Source: G965220205 sp965220205 (GTDB lineage Bacteria > Chloroflexota > Dehalococcoidia > Lucifugimonadales > Australimonadaceae). Taken from it: a stretch of DNA of 64,000 nt. The stretch spans positions 310,001-374,000 of the forward strand of contig OZ244812.1 in NCBI GenBank assembly GCA_965220205.1, given 5' to 3'. Below the pieces are notes generated by a model. The model was given only the letters and a program-made list of their open reading frames with translations, was not told the origin of the DNA and did no database searches. The number at the start of each line of letters is the position of its first letter. Positions within the stretch are counted from its first letter, which is position 1. Shown here piece by piece: positions 15,297-24,743 of the stretch. Both the position numbers and the translations under genes were made by a program.

Positions 15297-16240
15297 GGGG
15301 GCGGCCCCGCTGCCGGGTGCCTGACGCGCCGGAGCCAGCTCGTCACTCGCTGCCGCACCGCCCGGGCTCGGAACGAGGGCACGGTCAGCCCAGCGGAGAC
15401 ATGGTCGACGGCGTTCGGCGTGCCGAGGACGACTACGCCTCGCCACTTGCGCAGCTCACTCTGCGTGGGCGTCTCCCCCGCGAGAGCGACGATCTGTCCG
15501 GGGAAGGACTCGAATGCGGCCCATTCCTTCCGCTTGCGGTCGAATTCGACGACCTTTCCGCCCGCCTCTTGGACCAGGATGAGCCCAGCCGCCAGGTCCC
15601 AGACCCACAATCGGCTGAAGACGACGTAGTCGAACACGCCCGTGGCGGCCAGCGCGGACTCGTAGCCGGCGCTGCCGATGCTGCGCACGTCGCCCAGCCT
15701 TCGCCGCAGGCCATCGCCGTAACCGAACATGCGGAGGAAGTACGAGGGCCACGCGGCCATCCGTCTCTTGGGCTCGGGCCGTCCGTCCAGCCTCAGCGGC
15801 TTGTCGCCGTCGTATGCGCCGCCTCCGGCGCGGGCGTGGAGCACACGGCCCTCAGGTCGGTGGATATCGGGGAGGAACACGGCCCCGGCGACAGGACGCC
15901 CGCGCTCGAGCACCCCCAAGAGCACCGCGAAGATAGGGAGGCCGTTGAGGAAGTTCGTGGTGCCGTCGAGCGGGTCGACCACCCACATGACCTCCGCGGC
16001 TTGGTCCTCGCCTTCCGTCTCCTCGGTGAGGATGCCGTGGGACGGGAATCGCCGCGCGATCTCCCCCCGGAGGTACTCGTCGGCGGCCCTATCGGCGTCC
16101 GTGACAGGACTCCGGTTGTTGGCGACCTTGTAGTCTACGTTGAGGGGGCCGGTGAAGTAGCGCAGCAAGATGGCGCCCGCCGAGCTGGCGAGCTCCGCGG
16201 CTGCGGTCTCAATCTCTCGCAGCTCCGCATCGTTCAGCAT
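15260..16240 (-). CDS. Inositol monophosphatase family protein
   Basis: A 326-residue Mg2+-dependent phosphatase. The signature WVVDPLDGTTNF (about residues 83-94), EETEGED upstream of it and WDLAAGLILVQEAGG near 210 are present. The family includes inositol-1-phosphatase, fructose-1,6-bisphosphatase and 3'-phosphoadenosine 5'-phosphate phosphatase, and these cannot be told apart here. The C-terminus has an extra basic tail of about 50 residues beyond the usual end. The ATG at 16240 lies five bases after the ispH stop codon, so it is cotranscribed with ispH. Confidence 0.88.
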   Translation of the reverse strand: MLNDAELREIETAAAELASSAGAILLRYFTGPLNVDYKVANNRSPVTDADRAADEYLRGEIARRFPSHGILTEETEGEDQAAEVMWVVDPLDGTTNFLNGLPIFAVLLGVLERGRPVAGAVFLPDIHRPEGRVLHARAGGGAYDGDKPLRLDGRPEPKRRMAAWPSYFLRMFGYGDGLRRRLGDVRSIGSAGYESALAATGVFDYVVFSRLWVWDLAAGLILVQEAGGKVVEFDRKRKEWAAFESFPGQIVALAGETPTQSELRKWRGVVVLGTPNAVDHVSAGLTVPSFRARAVRQRVTSWLRRVRHPAAGPPPQSQGQGRSRRE

Positions 16241-16245
16241 GTCGC

Positions 16246-17205
16246 CTAGCGGATGCCCTCGCTGCCCGTGCGCTGGCGGGCCCACTTCCCGTCGCCAGCG
16301 CCCTGGAGAGCCTTGGGCAACACGAACACGACATCCTCGGCGGTCACCTGGACCGTGGTCACCCGCTCGGGCGCCAGGTAGGCGACGACCTCCTCGACGA
16401 GCACCTCAGGCGTCGACGCGCCCGACGTGACCCCGACGCGCTGGACGCCCTCGAGCCAAGCAGGATCGATGGCGGAGGCGTCCCCGATGAGGTACGCGGG
16501 GACGCCGGCAGCCTCGACGGTCTCGCGGAGGCGGTTGCAGTTGGAGCTGTTGTCGGCGCCGATAACGAGCATGAGGTCGACGCTGCCGACCTGGGCCCTC
16601 GCGGCATCCTGGCGGTTGGACGTGGCGAAGCAGATGTCGTTCCGCGCGACGATTGCCGGGAAGCGGCGCTTGAGCTCGTCGAGTATCTCCTGCGTGTCCC
16701 GCGTGCTCAGCGTGGTCTGGGTGAGGGCGACGACCCGCTCAGGGTCGGGGACCTCGACGCGCGCGGCCTCCTCGACCGTGGCGACGAGTTGGGAGACGGT
16801 CGGCGACTGGCCCATCGTGCCGATGACCTCGGGGTGCCCTTCGTGGCCGATGACGATGATCGAATGGCCCTCACGGGCATACAGCGCGGACTCGGCGTGG
16901 ACCCTCGTGACGAGCGGGCACGTCGCGTCGATGACGTTGAGTCCGCGCCGCTCCGCGGCGCCCCACACGCTAGGAGCAACGCCGTGGGCCGAGAAAATGA
17001 CGTTCGCGCCCTCGGGGACGTCGTCGAGCTCCTCTACGAACACGGCGCCCTGTTTCTGCAGGGCCTCGACGACGTATTTGTTGTGGACGATCTCGTGGCG
17101 GACGTAGACCGGCGCTCCGAACCGCTCCAAGGCGATTTGGACGATGTCTATGGCCCGTACGACTCCCGCGCAGAAGCCGCGGGGCGCGCTGAGCTGCACT
17201 TCCAA
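16246..17205 (-). CDS. ispH: 4-hydroxy-3-methylbut-2-enyl diphosphate reductase
   Basis: Last step of the MEP isoprenoid pathway, making IPP and DMAPP with an iron-sulfur cluster. The 319-residue protein has all three cluster cysteines, in PRGFCAGV, DATCPLV and NDICFATSNRQ, and the conserved histidines in HEIVHNK, SAHGV and GHEGHPE. The start is TTG at 17205, chosen because GGAGG lies six bases upstream and the family begins just before APRGFC; the open frame continues 46 codons further without similarity. An extended -10 box lies about 65 bases upstream. Confidence 0.96.
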   Translation of the reverse strand: MEVQLSAPRGFCAGVVRAIDIVQIALERFGAPVYVRHEIVHNKYVVEALQKQGAVFVEELDDVPEGANVIFSAHGVAPSVWGAAERRGLNVIDATCPLVTRVHAESALYAREGHSIIVIGHEGHPEVIGTMGQSPTVSQLVATVEEAARVEVPDPERVVALTQTTLSTRDTQEILDELKRRFPAIVARNDICFATSNRQDAARAQVGSVDLMLVIGADNSSNCNRLRETVEAAGVPAYLIGDASAIDPAWLEGVQRVGVTSGASTPEVLVEEVVAYLAPERVTTVQVTAEDVVFVLPKALQGAGDGKWARQRTGSEGIR

Positions 17206-17270
17206 GATGGCCCTCCGTGTAGTCGTTCGGCCCCAGCGCCAGCCTAGCGTCTCCCGTAGGAGATGGGCCC

Positions 17271-17279
17271 ATGATAGCA
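17271..17279 (-). promoter_or_regulatory. Extended -10 box of ispH
   Basis: On the minus strand TGCTATCAT (TG, one base, TATCAT) lies about 65 bases before the ispH start, in the divergent 195-base gap shared with nadK. No matching -35 hexamer is seen. Confidence 0.45.
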
Positions 17280-17368
17280 AAGGGGAGCCACGGCTGCCGC
17301 CTTTCGAGTGCAGGGGGCCCGATGTTCGTTGGCAATGGCGCAAGGAACGGAGGCGTGCGCCGTGCGGC

Positions 17369-17374
17369 TATAAT
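17369..17374 (+). promoter_or_regulatory. -10 box of nadK
   Basis: A perfect TATAAT lies 26 bases before the nadK GTG. A TTGGCA occurs further upstream but at 34 bases, too far to pair with it. Confidence 0.5.
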
Positions 17375-17400
17375 GGCGCCCCCGAGGCAAGGACAAGACT

Positions 17401-18291
17401 GTGGCCATCGATCCCGCCAACGCCGTCGTGCTGTACAACGCCGCTTCGCCGCAGGCGCGCCCGTTGGCGGCGGCGCTCGCAGCGCTGCTCGGGAGCCGCA
17501 AGCCGTTGCATTCCACGGAGGGCAACGAGGCGGACATCCCGGCATCGACGCCCGACGTGGTGATCACGGTCGGCGGCGATGGCACGCTGCTGCGCGCCGC
17601 GCGCCTGGTCGCGCCGAACGGCGTCCCGCTTCTGGGTGTGAACCTCGGCCGGGTGGGGTTCCTCACGGAGATCGAGGCGCCCGACGCGCTGGACTACGTG
17701 CCGCGGTATCTGTCGCAGGGGTTCGGGTGGGTCGACGAACGCCACATGGTGCAAGCGCGGGTCCATTCGCGGGATGGCCTAGGGCCGGCGATCGATGTGC
17801 TCAATGACGTGGTCGTCGGACACGGCGCCACGACGCACATGGCGCGCATCGGCGTCCGGGTCAGCGGCGTGGACCTCACGACCTACCAGGCCGACGCGGT
17901 GATCGTGTCGACGGCAACGGGATCGACGGCCTATGGGCTGTCGGCGGGCGGTCCGATCCTCTACCCGCAGTCCACCGACATCGTCGTGACGCCCGTGGCG
18001 ACGCACGGGGATCTCGACGCGCCGGTCGTGTTGCCTCGCAACAGCGAGGTAGAGCTGACGACGAAGAGCGGCCAGGAGACGCTGATGACAGCAGACGGAT
18101 TCGTCTCCGTGCCGATGTCGCAAGGAGACTCGGTGGTCGTGAGCGACAGCCCGTACAAGGCCCGTTTCCTGCGGGCGGGGTCGCCGGAGCGCTTCTACGA
18201 GACGTTGGTGTACCGGCTTCGTCGCGGCGCTGAGCAGACAGTGACGCTGGCGAGGCTCATCGCCGAAGAGGAGGCCCGCCGTGGCGCTTGA
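17401..18291 (+). CDS. nadK: NAD kinase
   Basis: Phosphorylates NAD to NADP. The 296-residue protein has the family GGDGTLLRAAR motif near residue 58, GVNLGRVGFLTE and the NE/D-region equivalent LNDVVVG, followed by STATGSTAYGLSAGGPI. The start is GTG at 17401 and a TATAAT promoter box lies just upstream. The 3' end overlaps the next gene by 11 bases, so the NUDIX hydrolase is translated from the same message. Both products act on nicotinamide or ADP-ribose nucleotides. Confidence 0.96.
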   Translation: MAIDPANAVVLYNAASPQARPLAAALAALLGSRKPLHSTEGNEADIPASTPDVVITVGGDGTLLRAARLVAPNGVPLLGVNLGRVGFLTEIEAPDALDYVPRYLSQGFGWVDERHMVQARVHSRDGLGPAIDVLNDVVVGHGATTHMARIGVRVSGVDLTTYQADAVIVSTATGSTAYGLSAGGPILYPQSTDIVVTPVATHGDLDAPVVLPRNSEVELTTKSGQETLMTADGFVSVPMSQGDSVVVSDSPYKARFLRAGSPERFYETLVYRLRRGAEQTVTLARLIAEEEARRGA

Positions 18292-18838
18292 GGCGGAGGA
18301 GACGGTGAGTTCGGCCACTGTGTTCGAGGGAACGCGCGTCACGGTGCGGGTCAACCGAATTCGTTTCGCCAGCGGCGCGGAGGACAGGCGAGAGATCGTG
18401 CAAGGCCCCGATTGCGCCGTCGTGGTCGCCGTGGACGCGCAGATGCGGGTGCTGCTCGTTCGCCAGTTCCGCAGCGCGGTGGGGGTGGAATTGCTGGAGT
18501 TGCCGGCGGGCGGGATCGATGCGGGCGAGTCCCCGCTGCAGTCTGCTCAGCGCGAGCTGCGCGAAGAGACGGGATATGCAGCCGCGGAGCTGCGGGAGCT
18601 GGGGTCGTACTACGCGTCGCCCGGCGTACTGAGCGAGCGGATGTTCGCGTTCCTGGCGACGGGGTTGAGCGAGGCCCCGCTCCCGGCGGACGACGACGAA
18701 CGCATCGAGGTCGAACTGCTGCCGTTCGCCCAAGCGCTGGAGCTCGCGCGGGCGGGCGGGTTTCACGATGCCAAGACCCTTGCCGCGCTGCTGATGGCGG
18801 AGCGTCCTGTGCTCGCCATGGGCGGCGCGTCCGCCTAG
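18281..18838 (+). CDS. NUDIX hydrolase, ADP-ribose pyrophosphatase type
   Basis: A 185-residue NUDIX protein. The box begins GGIDAGES near residue 77 and runs through RELREETG, keeping the catalytic Glu residues of GX5EX7REUXEEXGU. LPAGG just before the box and the later YYASPGVLSE are typical of ADP-ribose pyrophosphatases. The GTG start lies inside the end of nadK. The stop codon shares CTAG with the convergent LON-domain gene, a four-base overlap. Confidence 0.9.
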   Translation: MALEAEETVSSATVFEGTRVTVRVNRIRFASGAEDRREIVQGPDCAVVVAVDAQMRVLLVRQFRSAVGVELLELPAGGIDAGESPLQSAQRELREETGYAAAELRELGSYYASPGVLSERMFAFLATGLSEAPLPADDDERIEVELLPFAQALELARAGGFHDAKTLAALLMAERPVLAMGGASA

Positions 18839-19494
18839 CTGCGGCTGAACGAGCTGCCAGGCCCCTCCCGCCGGATGCGTCGCGCGATGCCTTCGGACGC
18901 CTTGCGGACGAGGTCGAGCTCCTGCCACAGACGGCCGAAGGTCTTCTCCTCCAACAGGTTCTGTTGCACGCTTGCGTTGCCCTGGAACATCTGCGCGATG
19001 TAGAACGACAGCTTGGTTGGGTCGTCGGGCAGCCGGACCTCGCTAACGTATCCGCCCCTCAGCGCCGTCATCGACTTCACAAGGGTGGCCGTCTCCTCCC
19101 TGACGTTATCGATGAGCCACGGCTCTACGTCCTCGGCCGTGTTGTCTTCAATGTACTCGACCTCGGCTGCGAGGTAAGGGCGGTTGCGGAGGAACTCGAC
19201 CGTCTTGAAGCGCTCGCCGCCTACAGCGGCCACGCTGAGCCTGCCATCGCCGATGGGCGCGACGTTCGTGATGTGAGCGGTCGTGCCCACCATGAATGGG
19301 TCCACGGGGCCGTCGCCAACCTCGCGTCCCTCCTTCAGGAGGACCACGCCGAACGGCTCGTCCGCGTCCGTGCACTCCTGCGTGAGCTGGAGATAGCGCG
19401 GCTCGAAGACGACGAGCGGCAACTCCATATCGGGAAACAAGACGACCGCTTGGAGGGGAAACAATCGTAGGAAGTGGGTCTCTGGCCGGGCCAT
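18835..19494 (-). CDS. LON peptidase N-terminal domain protein
   Basis: A 219-residue protein consisting only of the LON substrate-binding domain: LRLFPLQAVVLFPDMELPLVVFEPRY at residues 9-34 is the hallmark opening of this family. There is no AAA or protease domain, so it is not a Lon protease. Such stand-alone proteins are widespread and their function is unclear. It starts at ATG, with a TAGACT sequence a few bases upstream. It is transcribed in the same direction as pyruvate kinase upstream of it, with a gap of about 70 bases. Confidence 0.9.
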   Translation of the reverse strand: MARPETHFLRLFPLQAVVLFPDMELPLVVFEPRYLQLTQECTDADEPFGVVLLKEGREVGDGPVDPFMVGTTAHITNVAPIGDGRLSVAAVGGERFKTVEFLRNRPYLAAEVEYIEDNTAEDVEPWLIDNVREETATLVKSMTALRGGYVSEVRLPDDPTKLSFYIAQMFQGNASVQQNLLEEKTFGRLWQELDLVRKASEGIARRIRREGPGSSFSRS

Positions 19495-19563
19495 GGGGTC
19501 AGTCTACACAGACGGCTCGCGGGCTGCCACACCGTCGCCCTCGACTCCCTTGCGGGCGCACTC

Positions 19564-21021
19564 CTAGTACAGGACACGTCCCGCGTCGGCCCCGGCCCAC
19601 GATTCCGCGCCGGGGACGCTGCGTACGATGATGAGGTTCGGTGGGCCGCCGATGCGGACGGGGGCGGAGCCGAAGGCCACAACCGCGTCGCCCTTGGAGA
19701 CGACGCCGCGGTCCCACAACTCGGCGATGCCGATCTCCAACATCTGTTCGATATCGTGGGGAACGGCGGAGATGATGGGGCGGACGCCGTACCGTAACGC
19801 GAGGCGGCGGGCGGTCTGCTCGGAAGGGGTGAGGGCGTAGATGGGCATCGGCGGCCGATGTTCGGAGAGCGTCGCGGCGCTGGTTCCGCTCCGCGTAAAC
19901 ACGAGCAAGGCGCTGGCGCCGAGTTCCGAAGCAATCTCCCGCGCGGCCCGAGCAAGCAGGAAGGGCTGCTCCGTGCGGTTTATGCGGGCCGGCGCCGACC
20001 AGGCAACCTCGGTCTCTGTCGCGATGCGCGCCATGGTCTCGACCGACTGGACGGGGAATCCTCCGGCCGCCGTCTCCGCCGAGAGCATCAGGGCGTCGGT
20101 GCCGTCGAGGATGGCGTTGGCGACGTCGCTGGCCTCGGCTCGTGTCGGGGCGGGGCGCTGGACCATGGACTCGAGCATCTGGGTGGCGGTAATGACAGGG
20201 ACGCCAAGCTCATTGGCGCGCTTGATGATGTGCTTCTGGAGGAGCGGGACTCGCTCCGGCGACACTTCGACGCCGAGGTCGCCTCGCGCCACCATCACGC
20301 CGTCGGAGGCAGCGAGGATGCCCTCGAGATTATCGATCGCCTCGGGTCGCTCGATCTTGGAGATCACAGGCGTCTCGACGCCGAGGCCCGCAATGATTCG
20401 TTTACAGGCGGCGACGTCGGCCGCGGCGCGCACGAAGCTCATGGCCACGTAGTCGACGCCCATACGCGCGCCGTAGGCGAGGTCGTAGCGGTCCTTCGCC
20501 GTGATGGGCTCCGCCGAGACCGAGGTGTCGGGGAGGTTCACCCCCTTGTGCTCGCCGAGGGGCCCGCCTTGGAGGACCGACGCTCGTATCTCGCCGTCCT
20601 CCACGCCGTTCACGCGGAGGAGGATTGTGCCGTCGGCGATGAGGATGCGGTCGCCGGCCGCGACGTCGGACGCCAGTCCGGGAAACACGATGGCGAAGCG
20701 CTCGGCCGTGCCGGTGTCGTTCTGAGTCGTGATGGCGACGCTGGAGCCGGTCTCGAGCGTGACCGGCTCGCCGCGCTCGAGCCTGCCGGTGCGCAGGCGC
20801 GGGCCCTGGATGTCCTGCAGGAGCGCGATATGCCGCCCTGCCTCCTTTGCGATTGAGCGGATCAGCGGGATCGCCTCGTCGAACTCGGCGTGCGTGCCGT
20901 GGGAGAAGTTGAAGCGGAACACGTCGACGCCCGCTTCGATGACGGCCCGCAGGGATTCCTCTGTGGCCACCGTCGGGCCCCACGTGGCGACGATTTTGGT
21001 CAAGCGTTTGGAGTTGGCCAT
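19564..21021 (-). CDS. pyk: Pyruvate kinase
   Basis: Converts phosphoenolpyruvate and ADP to pyruvate and ATP, the last step of glycolysis. The 485-residue enzyme has the beta/alpha-barrel features FRFNFSHGTH, DIQGPRLRTG, the catalytic-lysine segment VISKIERPEAIDN (about 225-237), MVARGDLGVE and TATQMLESM. The C-terminal domain is of normal bacterial size with no added PEP-utiliser domain. A TATTAC about 30 bases before the ATG may be its -10 box. Confidence 0.97.
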   Translation of the reverse strand: MANSKRLTKIVATWGPTVATEESLRAVIEAGVDVFRFNFSHGTHAEFDEAIPLIRSIAKEAGRHIALLQDIQGPRLRTGRLERGEPVTLETGSSVAITTQNDTGTAERFAIVFPGLASDVAAGDRILIADGTILLRVNGVEDGEIRASVLQGGPLGEHKGVNLPDTSVSAEPITAKDRYDLAYGARMGVDYVAMSFVRAAADVAACKRIIAGLGVETPVISKIERPEAIDNLEGILAASDGVMVARGDLGVEVSPERVPLLQKHIIKRANELGVPVITATQMLESMVQRPAPTRAEASDVANAILDGTDALMLSAETAAGGFPVQSVETMARIATETEVAWSAPARINRTEQPFLLARAAREIASELGASALLVFTRSGTSAATLSEHRPPMPIYALTPSEQTARRLALRYGVRPIISAVPHDIEQMLEIGIAELWDRGVVSKGDAVVAFGSAPVRIGGPPNLIIVRSVPGAESWAGADAGRVLY

Positions 21022-21137
21022 GTTGTTTAGCTCACCGTGCGTAATAGGCTAGCGTCCCGGCGGAGCGGTGTCGTGTGGAGAACGATACAATCTGCGCTCG
21101 GCTGTGTGTGCGCCTGCGGGCGCCGGAGGGAGGTCTC

Positions 21138-21452
21138 ATGCTCGTTTTGATGGTCAATCTACACGTGAAGCCGGAGCGCCGGGACGAGTTCCTGGCGGCG
21201 GTCCGCGAGGACGCCGCGTCCACGACGGCCCTGGAGGAAGGGAACCTCCAGTTCAACGTTGTGCAGGACTCCGAGGATCCTGACCGCTTCTTTCTGTTCG
21301 AAGTGTACCGCGACCAGGCGGCGTTGGAGGCGCACCGGCAGATGCCGCACTTCCTGAAGTACCGGGAGGCAACCGCCGGAGTGTACGTCGAGGACCCGGT
21401 GCGCCGCGTGGGGTCCAACGTGTTCCCGGACGACGCCAACTGGGCAATCTGA
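21138..21452 (+). CDS. ABM-domain monooxygenase (YgiN-like)
   Basis: A 104-residue protein with the antibiotic-biosynthesis-monooxygenase fold: KPERRDEFLAAV, FNVVQD, FFLFEVYRDQAALEAH and HFLKY are typical. Relatives oxidise quinols or similar aromatics without metal or flavin, and others have no known activity. ATG at 21138 follows GGAGGGAGG. It heads a four-gene run with an MFS carrier (two bases away), an acetoacetate-CoA ligase and an EamA carrier. A TACAAT at 21086-21091 may be the -10 box. Confidence 0.85.
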   Translation: MLVLMVNLHVKPERRDEFLAAVREDAASTTALEEGNLQFNVVQDSEDPDRFFLFEVYRDQAALEAHRQMPHFLKYREATAGVYVEDPVRRVGSNVFPDDANWAI

Positions 21453-21454
21453 GA

Positions 21455-22714
21455 TTGATCGGCCGCCGCGGACGGTTTTACTACGGCTGGGTCATCGTCG
21501 GCGTCGCGTTCCTTGGGTCCGGGATCGGGTCGGGGGTCTCGCTGTGGGGCGCGAGCGTCTTCGTCATACCCATGACGGAGGACCTCGGCTGGAGCCGCGC
21601 TGCGTTCTTCAGTGGGTACACGGTGCGCGCGGCTGTCGTGGGAGTCCTGGCTCCGGTCGTCGGCCCGTGGACCGATACGCGCGGCGGGCCCCGAGCGCTC
21701 GCCGCCGGAGGCGCAGTGCTCCTCGGACTGTCGTTGGCGTTGCTGCGCTACACCGACAGCCTGTGGCAATTCCTGCTGCTGTTCGGCGTGGCCGGCGGAC
21801 TCGCCGACCTCGGCTCAGGGTTCATGGTGGCGCAGACGCTGGTGCCGAAGTGGTTCGTGCGAAGGCGGGGCAGGGCGTTGGGCATTGCAATCGCCGGCGT
21901 GGGGATCGGCGCGACGGTGTTCCCGGGCGCGGTGTCCGCGCTGGTCGAGGCCGTCGGCTGGCGGGACGCGTGGCTCTGGCTCGGCGTCGGCGCCGGCGGC
22001 GTGTCGCTGGCGCTCGCGCTGCTCATCCGGACGCGGCCGGAGGACATGGGATTGCTGCCCGACGGGGCGGCGGTGGCGGGGAGTCCCGTCCCAGAGAGCA
22101 ATCGGCGAGAGGAGAGGAGTCTGACGCGGGCTGAGGCGCTCCGGACGCCGGCGTTCTGGTTGCTGACGGCGTCATTCGCGCTTGCGGGGTTCGGCATCAT
22201 GGGGTTCCAGAGCAACTGGGTGCCGTTCCTGCTGGAGCGGGACTTCAGCGCTGCGCAGGCCTCGTTCGGCATCCTGTTCTATGGCGTGATCTCAGGGCTG
22301 TCGCGGCCGGTATGGGGATTCGTTAGCGAGCGTGTGGCGCCCCGCTTCCTGATGGCCGCAGTGACTGGCGTGACGGGGTTCAGTATCCTGGCGTTCTTGG
22401 AGGTGCGCTCGCTGGCCCCGCTGGTGGCCTACATGTCGGTTGCGGGCGTGGTGATGGGCGGGTATCTCATCTTGCAATCGCTGCTGACTGCTGATTACTT
22501 TGGCCGCGCCCACTTGGGAGCGGTAGCGGGCCTGATGCGTCCGGTGGGCATGGTAACGGGCGCGGTGAGCCCGCTGATCATCGGCGCGCTGTACGACCTC
22601 CACGGCGGCTACACTATCGCCTTCTTGGTCGCCGCGGCGGCGTGGCTTGGGTCAGGGGCAATCGCACTGGCGACGAAGCCGCCCCGGCCGCGTGCAGAGC
22701 GTGCGCGGACATGA
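21455..22714 (+). CDS. MFS transporter, OxlT/monocarboxylate-carrier-like
   Basis: A 419-residue membrane protein with twelve predicted hydrophobic segments. The opening YYGWVIVGVAFLGSG, GWSRAAFFSGY and the central GLLPDG linker between the two halves resemble the OxlT/monocarboxylate porter branch. The start is TTG, two bases after the stop of the ABM gene. Since an acetoacetate-CoA ligase follows it, uptake of a short keto- or carboxylic acid is a fair guess, but the substrate cannot be read from the sequence. Confidence 0.88.
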   Translation: MIGRRGRFYYGWVIVGVAFLGSGIGSGVSLWGASVFVIPMTEDLGWSRAAFFSGYTVRAAVVGVLAPVVGPWTDTRGGPRALAAGGAVLLGLSLALLRYTDSLWQFLLLFGVAGGLADLGSGFMVAQTLVPKWFVRRRGRALGIAIAGVGIGATVFPGAVSALVEAVGWRDAWLWLGVGAGGVSLALALLIRTRPEDMGLLPDGAAVAGSPVPESNRREERSLTRAEALRTPAFWLLTASFALAGFGIMGFQSNWVPFLLERDFSAAQASFGILFYGVISGLSRPVWGFVSERVAPRFLMAAVTGVTGFSILAFLEVRSLAPLVAYMSVAGVVMGGYLILQSLLTADYFGRAHLGAVAGLMRPVGMVTGAVSPLIIGALYDLHGGYTIAFLVAAAAWLGSGAIALATKPPRPRAERART

Positions 22715-22733
22715 GCCTGCGCGGAGTCGGATT

Positions 22734-24743
22734 ATGAGCGAAACGACCGGACCGACGGCAGAGGGAGCGCTCCTGTGGGCGCCCACGCCTGAGCTGATCG
22801 AGCGGAGCGGCGTTGCGCGGTACATGCATTGGCTCGCCGAGAGCCGCGGCGTGCGCTGCGCGACCTACGATGACCTCTGGCAGTGGTCGGTGAGCAACGT
22901 GGAAGGGTTTTGGGAGTCCGTGTGGGACTTCTTCGGAGTCAAGGGCCACGCTCCCTACCGCAGCATTCTGTCGGCGTCTGCGACGGGCAACCGCGTCGAG
23001 GGCGCCCGCTGGTTCGAGGGAGCTGAGCTCAACTACGCGGAGCACTGCTTCCCGCGCCGAGACGGACATGTTGCGTTGGTGTTCGCCCACGAATCGGGAG
23101 CGACGCGCTCCCTGACCTACGCGGAGCTGTGGGAGCAGACGGCTGCGGCCGCCGCGGGCCTGCGCCGGCTGGGCGTGCGCCGAGGGGACAGCGTCGTTGC
23201 TTTCATGCCCAACGTGCCCGAGGCAGTGATTGCGATGCTCGCGGCTGCCAGCATCGGCGCAGCGTGGTCGAGCTGTCCACCCGAGTTCGGGACGACGAGC
23301 GTGGTGGAGCGGTTCCGGCAGATCGGTCCGCGGGTGCTGATCGCGGTGGATGGCTACACGTACAACGGCAGGCGGTTCGAGTCGGAGGGCGCAGTTGCCG
23401 AGATACGGGCGGGCCTGCCGACGCTGGAGGCGACGGTCGTGTCGCCGTACCTGGACCCGGCGGCGCCTCTCGACAGGACCGACGGCGCTATCGCCTGGGA
23501 CGACTTCATGGCGCCGGGCGGCGAGCTGACGTTCGAGCCGGTCCCGTTCGACCATCCGCTGTGGGTGCTCTACTCGTCGGGGACGACGGGTGTGCCGAAG
23601 GCAATCGTGCATGGGCACGGGGGTGTGCTGCTGGAGCACCTCAAGGCGCTTGTCCTGCACCTGGACCTGACCGAGGACGACCGGTTCTTCTGGTTCAGCA
23701 CGACCGGCTGGATGATGTGGAACCTGCTCGTGAGCGGCCTGTTGGTGGGCTCGACGGTCGTGCTGTACGACGGCAGCCCGGGGCATCCGGACCAGTACGC
23801 GCTGTGGCGGATGGCGGAGCGCGCGGGCGTCACGTGCTTCGGCGTGAGCGCGCCGTTCATTCTCGGCTGCAAGAAGGCGGGGATCGAGCCGGGTCGTGAG
23901 TTGGACCTCTCGCGTATCCGGACGGTGGGTTCGACGGGCGCCCCGCTGCCGCCCGAGGGCTACGCCTGGGTGTACGAGCAACTCGGGCCTAGCGTGTTGA
24001 TGGGGTCGGTGAGCGGCGGGACAGACGTCTGCACAGCGTTCACGATGTCGAGTGTGCTGCTGCCCGTCCACGCGGGCGAGATGCAGTGCCGCGCACTGGG
24101 CTGCAAGGTGGAGTCATTTTCGGACGACGGCTCGCCGCTCGTCGGCGAGGTGGGCGAGCTGGTCATTACGGAGCCGATGCCGTCGATGCCGGTGCGGTTC
24201 CTGAACGATCCGGACGGCGCGAGGCTGCACGAGAGCTACTTTGACGTCTACCCCGACGTTTGGCGTCACGGCGATTGGCTGAAGGTTACCGAGCGCGGGA
24301 CGTGCATCATCTACGGCCGCTCCGATTCGACGTTGAACCGGAGCGGCGTGCGTATGGGCACGAGCGAGTTCTACCGTGTGGTCGACGAGATGGACGAGGT
24401 TCTGGATAGTCTAGTGATCGACACGTCGGCATTGGGAAACGAGGGCCAGCTACTGCTTTTCGTGGTGCTGCGCGAAGGCGCGGCGCTCGACGACAGGCTG
24501 CGGTCGCGGATCGCGGACAACATCCGCCGGTCGCTGTCGCCGCGGCATGTGCCGGACGCGGTGTACGCGATTCCGGAGGTGCCCCGTACGCTGAACGGAA
24601 AGAAGCTCGAGGTGCCGGTGAAGCGGGTCCTGAGCGGCGCGCCGGTCGAGCAGGCGGTGAGCATGGACGCGCTGGCGAACCCCGGCGCCGTGGGCGTCTT
24701 CGTCGAGCTGGCCCGCGAGCTGGGCATTGAGCCGCGGGCGTGA
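22734..24743 (+). CDS. Acetoacetate-CoA ligase (acetoacetyl-CoA synthetase)
   Basis: A 669-residue adenylate-forming enzyme that activates acetoacetate or a related beta-keto acid with ATP and CoA. Visible are the family N-terminal cap (YMHWLAESRG, GFWESVWDFFGV, AELNYAEH), the P-loop YSSGTTGVPKAIVHG (about 279-293), GSTGAPLPPEGY, and the C-terminal catalytic lysine in RTLNGKKLEVPVK. ATG at 22734 follows GGAG. It lies 19 bases after the MFS gene and overlaps the EamA gene by four bases (GTGA). Confidence 0.93.
   Translation: MSETTGPTAEGALLWAPTPELIERSGVARYMHWLAESRGVRCATYDDLWQWSVSNVEGFWESVWDFFGVKGHAPYRSILSASATGNRVEGARWFEGAELNYAEHCFPRRDGHVALVFAHESGATRSLTYAELWEQTAAAAAGLRRLGVRRGDSVVAFMPNVPEAVIAMLAAASIGAAWSSCPPEFGTTSVVERFRQIGPRVLIAVDGYTYNGRRFESEGAVAEIRAGLPTLEATVVSPYLDPAAPLDRTDGAIAWDDFMAPGGELTFEPVPFDHPLWVLYSSGTTGVPKAIVHGHGGVLLEHLKALVLHLDLTEDDRFFWFSTTGWMMWNLLVSGLLVGSTVVLYDGSPGHPDQYALWRMAERAGVTCFGVSAPFILGCKKAGIEPGRELDLSRIRTVGSTGAPLPPEGYAWVYEQLGPSVLMGSVSGGTDVCTAFTMSSVLLPVHAGEMQCRALGCKVESFSDDGSPLVGEVGELVITEPMPSMPVRFLNDPDGARLHESYFDVYPDVWRHGDWLKVTERGTCIIYGRSDSTLNRSGVRMGTSEFYRVVDEMDEVLDSLVIDTSALGNEGQLLLFVVLREGAALDDRLRSRIADNIRRSLSPRHVPDAVYAIPEVPRTLNGKKLEVPVKRVLSGAPVEQAVSMDALANPGAVGVFVELARELGIEPRA

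Noticed and set aside
18835..19494. A truncated Lon protease
   Set aside because: The LON N-terminal domain alone is a known stand-alone family of this size, and no ATPase or protease remnants lie next to it.
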